Source: Wocania_A sp965224845
Lineage (GTDB): Bacteria; Bacteroidota; Bacteroidia; Flavobacteriales; Flavobacteriaceae
DNA: 64,000 nt
Assembly: GCA_965224845.1 (NCBI GenBank)
Contig: CBDDAJ010000009.1
Span: 112,264-176,263 of the forward strand
Direction: 5' to 3'
Both the position numbers and the translations under genes were made by a program. Of the stretch, positions 1 through 7,355 are shown in pieces. The number at the start of each line of letters is the position of its first letter. The stretch's first letter is position 1. The notes under the pieces were generated by a model. That model worked only from the letters and a program-made list of their open reading frames with translations, was not told where the DNA came from and made no database searches.

Positions 1-84
1 ATAACACAATCGGTTCCGGAAAACTCATTAGTTACTTATCAAACAGAAATTAAAATAAGACCTAAAAAGAATGGCATTAGGTAA
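1..84 (+). CDS. cysE: Serine O-acetyltransferase, C-terminal end (partial)
   Basis: The first reading frame is open from the window edge to a TAA and encodes the last 27 residues of a protein that begins upstream. The stretch TQSVPENSLV resembles the end of the left-handed beta-helix of flavobacterial serine acetyltransferases, which make O-acetylserine for cysteine synthesis. It overlaps the start of the downstream cysteine synthase by 14 bases, which fits a translationally coupled cysE-cysM pair. The identification rests on this short tail and on the neighbour; another hexapeptide-repeat acyltransferase is possible. Confidence 0.6.
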   Translation: MTQSVPENSLVTYQTEIKIRPKKNGIR

Positions 85-961
85 ATCTATATTAGATCAA
101 ATTGGTAACACCCCTTTAATTGAAGCTACACATTTAGTTTCCAAGAAAGACGTGAGATTGTTTCTTAAATTAGAAGGCAATAACCCTGGAGGGAGTGTAA
201 AAGACAGGCCTGCCTTTAACATGATTAATGAGGCCTTAAAGCGAGGTGATATAAAAAAAGGAGGAACTTTGGTTGAAGCTACAAGCGGAAACACAGGGAT
301 AGCACTTGCTTTTATATCGAAGTTGTTAGGGTTGAATATGGTTTTAATAATGCCGGAAAACTCAACCGAAGAGCGTGTAAAAACCATGCGAGCTTATGGC
401 GCAGAGGTTATTTTAACACCTGCAGATATTGGTATAGAAGGCTCTCGCGATCTGGCATTTCAACTTAGAGATGAAAAAGGTTATGTATTACTTAACCAAT
501 TTGAAAATGATGATAATTGGAAAGCACATTACAAAGCTACGGGACCAGAAATTTGGGAAGCTACAGCAGGTAAGATTACACATTTTGTATCTGCTATGGG
601 AACCACTGGAACTATTACAGGTGTTTCTACATATTTAAAAGAAAAAAATAAAAATATTACTATTGTAGGCGCTCAACCTGCCGATGGTTCAAGAATCCCA
701 GGTATTAGAAAGTGGTCGCCAGATTATGTTCCAACAATTTTTAGTAAAGCTAAAGTTGATAAAGTTATAGAAGTGTCACAGGATGAGGCTAAAACAATGA
801 CACAGCAATTAGCAAAAGAAGAAGGCGTTTTTGCAGGAATGAGTAGCGGAGGAGCGGTATACTGTGCGTTACAAGTTGCTAATTCTATTAATGAAGGCAT
901 CATTGTAGCCATTATTTGCGATAGAGGCGATCGTTATTTGTCGTCTACTTTATTTGAATAA
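71..961 (+). CDS. cysM: Cysteine synthase B (O-acetylserine sulfhydrylase, CysM type)
   Basis: This PLP enzyme condenses O-acetylserine with sulfide or thiosulfate to make cysteine in the cytosol. The PLP lysine lies in GGSVKDR (K44), and the phosphate/substrate loop TSGNTG is at about residues 71-76. The sequence follows CysM rather than CysK: LKLEGNNPGGSVKDR near the start, GPEIW and MGTTGTITGVS in the middle, and CDRGDRYLS at the end. Length (296 aa) is normal for the family. The start overlaps the end of the upstream acetyltransferase frame. The gene precedes a SAM-riboswitch-controlled methionine synthase, so cysteine and methionine synthesis are adjacent here. Confidence 0.93.
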   Translation: MALGKSILDQIGNTPLIEATHLVSKKDVRLFLKLEGNNPGGSVKDRPAFNMINEALKRGDIKKGGTLVEATSGNTGIALAFISKLLGLNMVLIMPENSTEERVKTMRAYGAEVILTPADIGIEGSRDLAFQLRDEKGYVLLNQFENDDNWKAHYKATGPEIWEATAGKITHFVSAMGTTGTITGVSTYLKEKNKNITIVGAQPADGSRIPGIRKWSPDYVPTIFSKAKVDKVIEVSQDEAKTMTQQLAKEEGVFAGMSSGGAVYCALQVANSINEGIIVAIICDRGDRYLSSTLFE

Positions 962-983
962 AAAGACTTTTTTTTATTATTTA

Positions 984-1015
984 TTGTGATAACAAAAATA
1001 TAGTTGCTATTTTTG
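984..1015 (+). promoter_or_regulatory. Bacteroidota-type promoter for the riboswitch-metH transcript
   Basis: A TTG at 984-986, a 21-base spacer and TATTTTTG at 1008-1015 match the -33 TTG / -7 TAnnTTTG pattern of Bacteroidota primary sigma factors. Transcription would begin near 1021, about 18 bases before the riboswitch P1 helix, which is geometrically sensible. Confidence 0.6.
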
Positions 1016-1038
1016 CTGCAGTTCATAAACGTATTAAT

Positions 1039-1149
1039 GTTATCAAGAAAGGCAGAGGGAATAGACCCGTTGAAGCCTTGGCAACCCTTTAACTTTTAAA
1101 GAAGGTGCTAAATTCTACTAATAGTTTTATAGATTATTAGAAAGATAAC
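1039..1149 (+). promoter_or_regulatory. SAM-I (S-box) riboswitch upstream of metH
   Basis: P1 forms between GTTATC (1039-1044) and GATAAC (1144-1149). Between them lie the conserved S-box blocks: AGAGGGA, then CCCGTTGAAGCC and GGCAACCC, and later GAAGGTGCTAAATTC. These define the four-way-junction SAM-I aptamer, which binds S-adenosylmethionine and lowers expression when SAM is plentiful. Just after P1, GAAAAGT (1150-1156) can pair with ACTTTTC (1165-1171). This is a candidate expression-platform hairpin, but no clear U-run follows it, so I cannot tell whether control is by termination or by translation. The next gene is the methionine synthase N-terminal half, a classic target. Confidence 0.93.
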
Positions 1150-1201
1150 GAAAAGTGTTTCACAACTTTTCTTGATGACATATAGATATAAATAATATCA
1201 A

Positions 1202-2215
1202 ATGTCAAACATACAACAAGCTTTAAAACAACGTATTCTGGTACTCGATGGTGCTATGGGAACCATGTTACAAGCCTATAAATTTACAGAAGAAGACTTT
1301 AGAGGCGAGCGTTTTAAAAATTACCCAACACCATTACAAGGCAATAATGATCTTTTGTCTATTACCCAGCCAGAGGCTATAAAAACAATTCATGCCAAAT
1401 ATTTTGAAGCAGGAGCCGATATTGTTGAAACCAATACCTTTTCGGGAACAACTATAGCTATGGCAGACTATCAAATGGAAGATTTGGTATATGAATTAAA
1501 TTATGAGTCTGCCAAGATTGCTAAAGAAGTAGCTGATGAGTTTACTGTTAAAGAACCACATAAACCCCGTTTTGTTGCAGGTTCAATAGGGCCAACTAAT
1601 CGTACTGCAAGCATGTCGCCAGATGTTAACGACCCAGGGTATAGAGCAGTAACCTTTGATGAATTGCGTGTAGCATATAAGCAACAGGTAGAGGCCTTAA
1701 TTGATGGAGGTGTTGATATTTTATTGGTAGAAACGGTTTTTGACACTTTAAATGCTAAAGCAGCCTTATTTGCTATTGAAGAAGTAAAAGAAGAACGACA
1801 TATTGATGTTCCTACTATGCTAAGTGGTACTATAACAGATGCCTCAGGAAGAACATTATCTGGGCAAACTGCTGAAGCTTTTTTAATTTCGGTATCTCAT
1901 ATTCCATTATTGTCTATTGGATTTAATTGCGCCTTGGGAGCTAATTTATTACAGCCCCATTTAGAGGCTATTGCTTCAAAAACAGATTTTGCTATTTCTG
2001 CCCATCCTAATGCGGGCTTGCCAAATGCTTTTGGTGAATATGATGAAACACCTGAGGAAATGGGAGCTCAAATAGAAGAGTATTTAAAAAAGAATTTGAT
2101 TAACATTATTGGAGGATGCTGTGGAACATCGCCAGAGCATATAAGGGTTATAGCTAATATTGCAGCTAAATATAAACCACGTCGTCATGCTGAACTTGTT
2201 TCAGCATCACATTAA
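1202..2215 (+). CDS. metH: Methionine synthase N-terminal half: homocysteine S-methyltransferase domain
   Basis: This 337-residue protein carries only the homocysteine-binding module of B12-dependent methionine synthase. The zinc-ligand motifs are visible as GFNCALGA and GGCCGT (304-309). The folate, cobalamin and activation modules are encoded separately from 2952, an arrangement seen in Bacteroidota, so the two chains are expected to work together to methylate homocysteine. The SAM-I riboswitch directly upstream should control it. The C-terminus is odd: the last ten residues, RHAELVSASH, are translated from a dispersed palindromic repeat that has entered the 3' end of the gene, and they are unlikely to be part of the fold. 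Confidence 0.93.
   Translation: MSNIQQALKQRILVLDGAMGTMLQAYKFTEEDFRGERFKNYPTPLQGNNDLLSITQPEAIKTIHAKYFEAGADIVETNTFSGTTIAMADYQMEDLVYELNYESAKIAKEVADEFTVKEPHKPRFVAGSIGPTNRTASMSPDVNDPGYRAVTFDELRVAYKQQVEALIDGGVDILLVETVFDTLNAKAALFAIEEVKEERHIDVPTMLSGTITDASGRTLSGQTAEAFLISVSHIPLLSIGFNCALGANLLQPHLEAIASKTDFAISAHPNAGLPNAFGEYDETPEEMGAQIEEYLKKNLINIIGGCCGTSPEHIRVIANIAAKYKPRRHAELVSASH
2183..2208. repeat. Flavobacterial palindromic repeat embedded in the metH 3' end
   Basis: The element reads GTCATGCTGAACTTG followed by TTTCAGCATC. ATGCTGAA (2187-2194) pairs perfectly with TTCAGCAT (2200-2207) around a five-base loop. I recognise it from general knowledge as a REP-like intergenic element common in flavobacterial genomes. 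Here it lies inside the coding region and extends the protein by about ten residues. Confidence 0.7.
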
Positions 2216-2231
2216 ATTGAGAAAAACTATT

Positions 2232-2253
2232 ACCTTGAGCGCAGCTGTAAGGT
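2232..2253. repeat. Degenerate ACCTTGAGCGCAG-type intergenic repeat
   Basis: ACCTT and AAGGT bracket a GAGCGCAGCTGT centre. This resembles the ACCTTGAGCG..GTCGAAAGGT repeats that litter flavobacterial intergenic regions. It sits just after metH and 17 bases before the next start. The copy has drifted from the consensus I recall. Confidence 0.45.
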
Positions 2254-2269
2254 TTCATTATATAAAGAA

Positions 2270-2551
2270 ATGATATTAGAAGTAGCCATATTACATATAA
2301 AAGAAGGACTTTCTGAAGCTTTTGAAGCAAATTTTCAAAAAGCAGAACGCATCATTTTATCAATGACAGGTTATGTTTCGCATCAATTAAAAAAATGTGT
2401 AGAGCAAGACAATAAGTATATATTGTTAGTGAATTGGGAAACGATTGAAGATCATGAAATAGGGTTCAGAAAATCAGAGCAATACCAACAATGGAAGGCT
2501 TTGTTACATCATTTTTATGAACCTTTTCCAACAGTAGAACATTATTTGTAG
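2270..2551 (+). CDS. Antibiotic biosynthesis monooxygenase (ABM) domain protein
   Basis: This 93-residue single-domain protein has the dimeric alpha/beta-barrel ABM pattern: an N-terminal strand (ILEVAILHI), a helix of about residues 14-30, YVSHQLKKC, a strand YILLVNWE, and the late tract FRKSEQYQQW followed by a short tail. Family members include quinol monooxygenases and haem-degrading enzymes, but many have no known substrate and none can be assigned here. It lies between the two halves of the split methionine synthase and is probably on the same transcript, with no evident link to methionine metabolism. Confidence 0.75.
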   Translation: MILEVAILHIKEGLSEAFEANFQKAERIILSMTGYVSHQLKKCVEQDNKYILLVNWETIEDHEIGFRKSEQYQQWKALLHHFYEPFPTVEHYL

Positions 2552-2592
2552 TTATTAGTTGATTGTTAATAGATACTATTAAAAAGTAAAAA

Positions 2593-2949
2593 ATGAAATC
2601 ATTTATAGAATCAGATGTTTGGATTAAAGCTAGAAAACTAGTAAATCTAGTATATCTGATAACCAATGATTTTCCAAAAGAAGACATGTACGGAGTTACA
2701 AGCCAAATTAGAAGGTGTTTAGTTGCCGTTCCATCTAATGCTGCTGAAGGATGTGGAAGACAAACACCAAAAGACAATATTCGTTTTTTATATATATCAA
2801 GAAGTTCTTTGTATGGATTAGAAACTCAGTTATATCTTTCAAACGATTTGAATTTTATTTCTGAAGAAAAATTAAACAAAGTATTATCACAAATAGAAAC
2901 TTGTAAAAAGTTGCTGAACGGATTTATCAACTATTACAAGAAATTATAA
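2593..2949 (+). CDS. Four-helix bundle protein (S23 / 23S rRNA intervening-sequence family)
   Basis: This 118-residue, mainly helical protein has the family's recognisable core: a VWIKARKLV helix, DMYGVTSQIRR, then VAVPSNAAEG and a second helix pair ending in LNGFINYYKKL. Relatives form pentameric bundles and some are encoded within 23S rRNA intervening sequences; their role is unknown and they occur as scattered single genes in Bacteroidota. This copy ends two bases before the methionine synthase C-terminal half starts. It has therefore been accommodated inside a metabolic operon without breaking it. Confidence 0.82.
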   Translation: MKSFIESDVWIKARKLVNLVYLITNDFPKEDMYGVTSQIRRCLVAVPSNAAEGCGRQTPKDNIRFLYISRSSLYGLETQLYLSNDLNFISEEKLNKVLSQIETCKKLLNGFINYYKKL

Positions 2950-2951
2950 GT

Positions 2952-5654
2952 ATGAGTACACCTAATAACCAAAAACGAGTAGCTATTAATCAAAGTAAAT
3001 ACATGAAACTATCTGGTTTAGAACCATTAATTCTAAATGAGAATAGCAACTTCATAAACGTTGGAGAGCGAACTAATGTCGCTGGGTCAAGAAAATTTCT
3101 TCGATTAATAAAAGAAGAAAAATTTGATGAAGCTTTAGATATTGCTCGTCATCAGGTAGATGGTGGCGCACAAATTATCGACATTAATATGGATGATGGT
3201 TTGATTGATGGAAAGGAATCTATGGTTCGTTTTCTAAATCTAATTGCTGCTGAACCTGATATTTGCCGTGTACCTATAATGATAGACAGTTCTAAATGGG
3301 AAATTATAGAGGCAGGGCTTCAAGTGGTACAAGGTAAATGTGTTGTAAATTCTATTTCTTTAAAGGAAGGAGAAGAAAAATTTATATGGGAAGCTAAGCA
3401 GATTAAACGTTATGGAGCAGCCGTAATTGTTATGGCTTTTGATGAAGTAGGGCAAGCAGATAATTATGAAAGACGTATAGAAATTGCAGAGCGCTCATAT
3501 CGCATTTTAGTAGATAAAGTAGGCTTTCCTTCAGAAGATATTATATTCGATTTAAATATATTTCCTGTGGCGACTGGAATGGAAGAACATCGAAAAAATG
3601 CAATTGATTTTATTGAAGCAACTAAATGGGTTCGCCAAAACCTGGAAAATGTAAGTGTGAGTGGCGGGGTAAGTAATGTATCGTTTTCTTTTAGAGGGAA
3701 CAATGTCGTTCGTGAAGCGATGCATTCTGTGTTTTTATATTATGCGATTCAAAATGGGATGAATATAGGTATTGTAAACCCAGCAATGTTAGAAGTTTAT
3801 GATGATATTCCTAAAGACCTGTTAGAGCATGTAGAAGATGTTATTTTAGATAGACGTGATGATGCAACTGAACGCTTATTAGATTTTGCAGAAACCGTTA
3901 AAGGAACTAAGGCCGAAAAAAAAGCAGATTTATCATGGCGGGAAAATTCACTTCAGGAAAGAATCACCCATGCCTTAGTAAAAGGCTTAGATGCTTTTAT
4001 TGTAGAGGATGTAGAAGAGGCTAGGCAGCAAGCAGAAAAACCTATTGAAGTTATTGAGGGGCATTTAATGATTGGGATGAACGTGGTTGGTGACTTGTTT
4101 GGAGCTGGAAAGATGTTCTTGCCCCAAGTGGTAAAGTCGGCACGGGTTATGAAAAAAGCGGTAGCCTATTTAAATCCGTTTATAGAGGCAGAAAAAGGAG
4201 CAGAGCAAAAAGCTTTAGGTAAAGTATTAATGGCAACTGTAAAAGGCGATGTGCATGATATTGGAAAAAATATTGTAAGTGTTGTTTTGGGTTGTAATAA
4301 TTATGAAATAGTTGATTTAGGGGTAATGGTGCCTCCTGAAAAAATTATTGAAACTGCCAAAAAAGAAAATGTAGATGTTATTGGGCTGTCTGGTTTAATA
4401 ACGCCATCGTTAGATGAAATGGTATATTTAGCCAAGGAAATGGAACGGCAGAATTTTAAAGTGCCATTGTTAATTGGGGGTGCCACAACTTCTAAAGCGC
4501 ATACTGCAGTTAAGATTGATACAGAATATAAAAATGCTGTTGTGCATGTTAATGATGCCTCAAGAGCAGTAACTGTAGTTGGTGATTTGTTAAATAAAAA
4601 AACCGCACACGAATACACGGCAAAACTTAAAAAGGATTATGATGAATTTCGCAATAAATTCTTGAAGCGAGGCAAAGAGAAATCATATATTTCTTTGGAT
4701 GAAGCTAGAAATAGAAAATTTAAAATTGATTGGGAGTCTGCCGGAATTGTTAAGCCTAAAGAGCTAGGAGTACAAGTTTTAAAGCAACTAAGCTTAAAAG
4801 CATTATTACCATTTATAGATTGGAGTCCGTTTTTTAGAAGCTGGGATTTACACGGTAAATTCCCGGATATTCTAAAGGATGAGGTTGTAGGAGAACAGGC
4901 TACGCAACTATACGAAGATGCTCAAGAAATGATTCAGCAAATAGTAGCGAAGCAATTACTAAAACCTAAAGCCGTGTTTGGGCTTTTTGAAGCTAACACC
5001 ATAAATGAAGATGATATTTCGATACAGAAAAAGGGAAAAGAAATAGCTGTTTTTAGAACACTCCGCCAGCAATTAAAAAAGCGTGATGGGATTCCAAATA
5101 TGGCATTGGCAGATTTTGTTGCCCCAAAAGATTCTGGTAAAACAGATTATATGGGAGCGTTTTGTGTAGGTATTTTTGGAGCCCAGGAGTTAGCAAATTT
5201 TTATAAAAAGAAAGACGACGATTATAATGCTATTATGGCACAAGCCATAGCCGACCGTTTTGCTGAGGCCTTTGCAGAATATTTACATAAGCAAATAAGA
5301 ATAAAGCACTGGGGATATGCAGAAGGTGAAAATTTAACGAATCAGGACTTAATTAAAGAGAGCTATAAAGGCATTCGGCCAGCACCAGGTTATCCGGCAT
5401 GTCCAGATCATTTAGAAAAAGAAACTATTTGGGCCCTGTTAGATGTTGAAAAATTAATTGATGTAAAACTAACCGAAAGTTTAGCCATGTGGCCGGCAGC
5501 AGCCGTTTCTGGGTATTATTTTGCAAATCCGGAGGCTAAATATTTTGGTTTAGGTAAAATTACTGATGATCAAATAGCAGATTATGCTATACGAAAAGGA
5601 ATTACTAAAGACAAAGCTAGAAAATGGTTGCACCCTAATATAGCAAGCCATTAG
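2952..5654 (+). CDS. metH: Methionine synthase C-terminal part: pterin-binding, cobalamin-binding and reactivation domains
   Basis: This 900-residue protein supplies the rest of B12-dependent methionine synthase. Domain order: a pterin-binding TIM barrel from about residue 25 (NVGERTNVAGS, then DINMDDG), a B12 cap and Rossmann domain with the cobalt-coordinating histidine in DVHDIG (H435), and an AdoMet-dependent reactivation domain with RPAPGYPACPDH near residues 806-817. It takes the methyl group of 5-methyl-THF, made by MetF encoded downstream, and passes it to homocysteine held by the separate N-terminal half. Only two bases separate it from the preceding gene. An alternative start at 3003 is possible but gives a less complete N-terminus. 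Confidence 0.94.
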   Translation: MSTPNNQKRVAINQSKYMKLSGLEPLILNENSNFINVGERTNVAGSRKFLRLIKEEKFDEALDIARHQVDGGAQIIDINMDDGLIDGKESMVRFLNLIAAEPDICRVPIMIDSSKWEIIEAGLQVVQGKCVVNSISLKEGEEKFIWEAKQIKRYGAAVIVMAFDEVGQADNYERRIEIAERSYRILVDKVGFPSEDIIFDLNIFPVATGMEEHRKNAIDFIEATKWVRQNLENVSVSGGVSNVSFSFRGNNVVREAMHSVFLYYAIQNGMNIGIVNPAMLEVYDDIPKDLLEHVEDVILDRRDDATERLLDFAETVKGTKAEKKADLSWRENSLQERITHALVKGLDAFIVEDVEEARQQAEKPIEVIEGHLMIGMNVVGDLFGAGKMFLPQVVKSARVMKKAVAYLNPFIEAEKGAEQKALGKVLMATVKGDVHDIGKNIVSVVLGCNNYEIVDLGVMVPPEKIIETAKKENVDVIGLSGLITPSLDEMVYLAKEMERQNFKVPLLIGGATTSKAHTAVKIDTEYKNAVVHVNDASRAVTVVGDLLNKKTAHEYTAKLKKDYDEFRNKFLKRGKEKSYISLDEARNRKFKIDWESAGIVKPKELGVQVLKQLSLKALLPFIDWSPFFRSWDLHGKFPDILKDEVVGEQATQLYEDAQEMIQQIVAKQLLKPKAVFGLFEANTINEDDISIQKKGKEIAVFRTLRQQLKKRDGIPNMALADFVAPKDSGKTDYMGAFCVGIFGAQELANFYKKKDDDYNAIMAQAIADRFAEAFAEYLHKQIRIKHWGYAEGENLTNQDLIKESYKGIRPAPGYPACPDHLEKETIWALLDVEKLIDVKLTESLAMWPAAAVSGYYFANPEAKYFGLGKITDDQIADYAIRKGITKDKARKWLHPNIASH

Positions 5655-5744
5655 AAATGAATTTTAAAATTAACAATTTCTTTTATTTCTACTAATAAAT
5701 AGAGGCAAACAAAATTAGACATTTGTAGTCTAAATAGAGTAAAA

Positions 5745-5837
5745 ATGAAAAAGTACAAAATTGAGATTAGATTTTTTATACAATTCTTTGTGTTAGCATT
5801 AATAGCTTTAGGGGTTGCTTATTTTTTAAAAGCTTAG
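5745..5837 (+). CDS. Predicted 30-residue single-span membrane protein
   Basis: A short frame encodes MKKYKIEIRFFIQFFVLALI followed by ten more residues. It has a basic N-terminus and one hydrophobic helix of about 18-20 residues (IQFFVLALIALGVAYFL). The charge pattern and the position, 10 bases ahead of the next gene, are consistent with a real small membrane protein. No family is recognised. The frame is short enough that chance cannot be excluded. Confidence 0.45.
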   Translation: MKKYKIEIRFFIQFFVLALIALGVAYFLKA

Positions 5838-5847
5838 AGAAAAATAA

Positions 5848-6087
5848 ATGAAATCAAAATATATAGAATTAACCTTGGGGAACCATATTATTAGCCATGG
5901 ATATGATGCTAATAATAAAGAGGTAACCGAAGAAGTAACAACCAGCGGTTTTTCAAAAAAAATTGTGGCAGTTTCTAGAATCAAATCTGTTAGTGAAAAG
6001 TATATCTTAACAGATTATATTGATGGAAGATGGATTTATTGGGAGTACCAGGAAACTTTTGAAGAACTAAAAAAGCGGTTAGTTTAG
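5848..6087 (+). CDS. Conserved hypothetical protein, 79 aa
   Basis: A small soluble protein with no signal peptide or membrane helix. It is rich in alternating strand-like segments (YIELTLGNHIISHGY, KKIVAVSRIKSV, YILTDYIDGRWIYWEY) and ends in a short helix. I do not recognise a domain. It follows a predicted 30-residue membrane peptide by 10 bases and sits between metH and metF. Codon use resembles the neighbours, so it is probably native. Confidence 0.6.
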   Translation: MKSKYIELTLGNHIISHGYDANNKEVTEEVTTSGFSKKIVAVSRIKSVSEKYILTDYIDGRWIYWEYQETFEELKKRLV

Positions 6088-6112
6088 TTTGCGTTAGTAA
6101 TGCAACGGCATC

Positions 6113-6193
6113 CTTTTTTGAGCCTATCGAAGCCAAAATATTTTTTGGTTGAAGATATCGAAGGGAAGCTTTAAAAAAGATATAGAGAAAAGC
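6113..6193. repeat. Dispersed intergenic repeat, copy 1
   Basis: The reverse complement of this segment closely matches the 43071-43150 segment. Shared blocks include ATCTTTTTTAAAGCTTC and TTCAACCAAAAAATATTTTG, with about 55 of 63 positions identical by eye in the core. It lies in the gap before metF. It has no coding potential and is not a recognised insertion sequence end. Confidence 0.6.
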
Positions 6194-6198
6194 ACGAC

Positions 6199-6224
6199 CA
6201 CTGGCATTGAGTATAGTTGAAGTG
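6199..6224. repeat. Degenerate CACTGAGCGTAGTCGAAGTG-like element
   Basis: CACT at the left and AGTG at the right bracket TTGAGTATAGTTGA. This is a drifted form of a short palindrome-like repeat common between flavobacterial genes. It follows directly after repeat copy 1, so the metH-metF gap is a composite of decayed repeats. Confidence 0.35.
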
Positions 6225-6337
6225 TTGGGTGATACTAAAAGCCTTAAAAAAAATCACTTCGTGAGCTTGTGGCTAAGAAAATATAGAAACTAAAATAAAT
6301 AAGATTTCTACCTTCGTGGAAATGACAAAAACGAGTT

Positions 6338-7291
6338 ATGAAAGTAACAGATCACATAAAAGAAGCAAATGGAAAGACCTTGTTTTCGTTTGAAATTATT
6401 CCACCTAAAAAGGGGAAAAATATTCAGGAATTGTACAACAATATAGATCCGTTGATGGAGTTTAATCCACCATTTATTGATGTAACAACATCTAGAGAAG
6501 AATTTGTTTATATAGAAAAAGAAGGTTTATTCGACAGAAAAATTACCAGAATGCGTCCTGGGACCTTAGGTATTTGTGCCGCTATAAAGCACAAGTATAA
6601 TGTAGACACCGTACCACATGTGTTGTGCGGAGGGTTTACAAAAGAAGAGACAGAATATTTATTGGTAGATTGCCATTATTTAGGTATTAATAATGTGATG
6701 GCATTACGTGGTGATGCTATGAAAGGTGAGCAATATTTTAAACCTACAAAAGGGGGGCACTCTTATGCGACGCAGCTAGTAAGCCAAATTCAGAATTTGA
6801 ATTCAGGTAAATATTTACATGGGGTTTTAGACGTTGATGATAAAGCAGATTTTTGTATTGGAGTTGCAGGTTATCCGGAAAAACATTTAGAGTCTCCTTC
6901 AATGCAAAGTGATTTAAAACGTTTAAAAGAAAAGGTTGATGCTGGAGCCGATTATGTAGTTACTCAAATGTTTTTTGATAACAAAAAATACTTTGAATTT
7001 GTTGATGCTGCTAAAAAAGAAGGGATTAATGTACCAATTATTCCGGGAATTAAACCAATAGCAGTAAAGCGCCATTTGCAATTATTACCTCAGGTGTTTA
7101 AAATAGACTTGCCCGAAATATTAATTAACGAAGTTGAAAAATGTGCTGATAATAAACAAGTGCGTCAAGTTGGTGTAGAGTGGTGTATACAACAATCTAA
7201 AGAATTGTTAGACGCCGGTGTGCCTGTACTTCATTATTATTCTATGGGTAAAAGTGATAATATAAAAGCTATTGCGTCTCAGTTATTTTAA
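6338..7291 (+). CDS. metF: 5,10-methylenetetrahydrofolate reductase
   Basis: A 317-residue FAD-dependent TIM-barrel enzyme that reduces 5,10-methylene-THF to 5-methyl-THF, the methyl donor for the methionine synthase encoded upstream. Family features are the opening FSFEIIPPKKG, the NNVMALRGD segment, and ADYVVTQMFFD around residues 204-215, followed by VPIIPGIKP. Length is typical. It lies 250 bases after a small hypothetical gene; that gap is filled by decayed repeats, and a TACCTTCG at 6309-6316 may be a weak -7 element, so metF may have its own promoter. Confidence 0.95.
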   Translation: MKVTDHIKEANGKTLFSFEIIPPKKGKNIQELYNNIDPLMEFNPPFIDVTTSREEFVYIEKEGLFDRKITRMRPGTLGICAAIKHKYNVDTVPHVLCGGFTKEETEYLLVDCHYLGINNVMALRGDAMKGEQYFKPTKGGHSYATQLVSQIQNLNSGKYLHGVLDVDDKADFCIGVAGYPEKHLESPSMQSDLKRLKEKVDAGADYVVTQMFFDNKKYFEFVDAAKKEGINVPIIPGIKPIAVKRHLQLLPQVFKIDLPEILINEVEKCADNKQVRQVGVEWCIQQSKELLDAGVPVLHYYSMGKSDNIKAIASQLF

Positions 7292-7355
7292 ATAATCTAT
7301 TACTTTTGCGATACTCATTCATAATCAAATGGGTGTTATATAAGCAAATCTATTA

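Noticed and set aside
960..980. Terminator after cysM
   Set aside because: AAAAAGACTTTTT has no room for a loop, so it is only an A/T-rich run.
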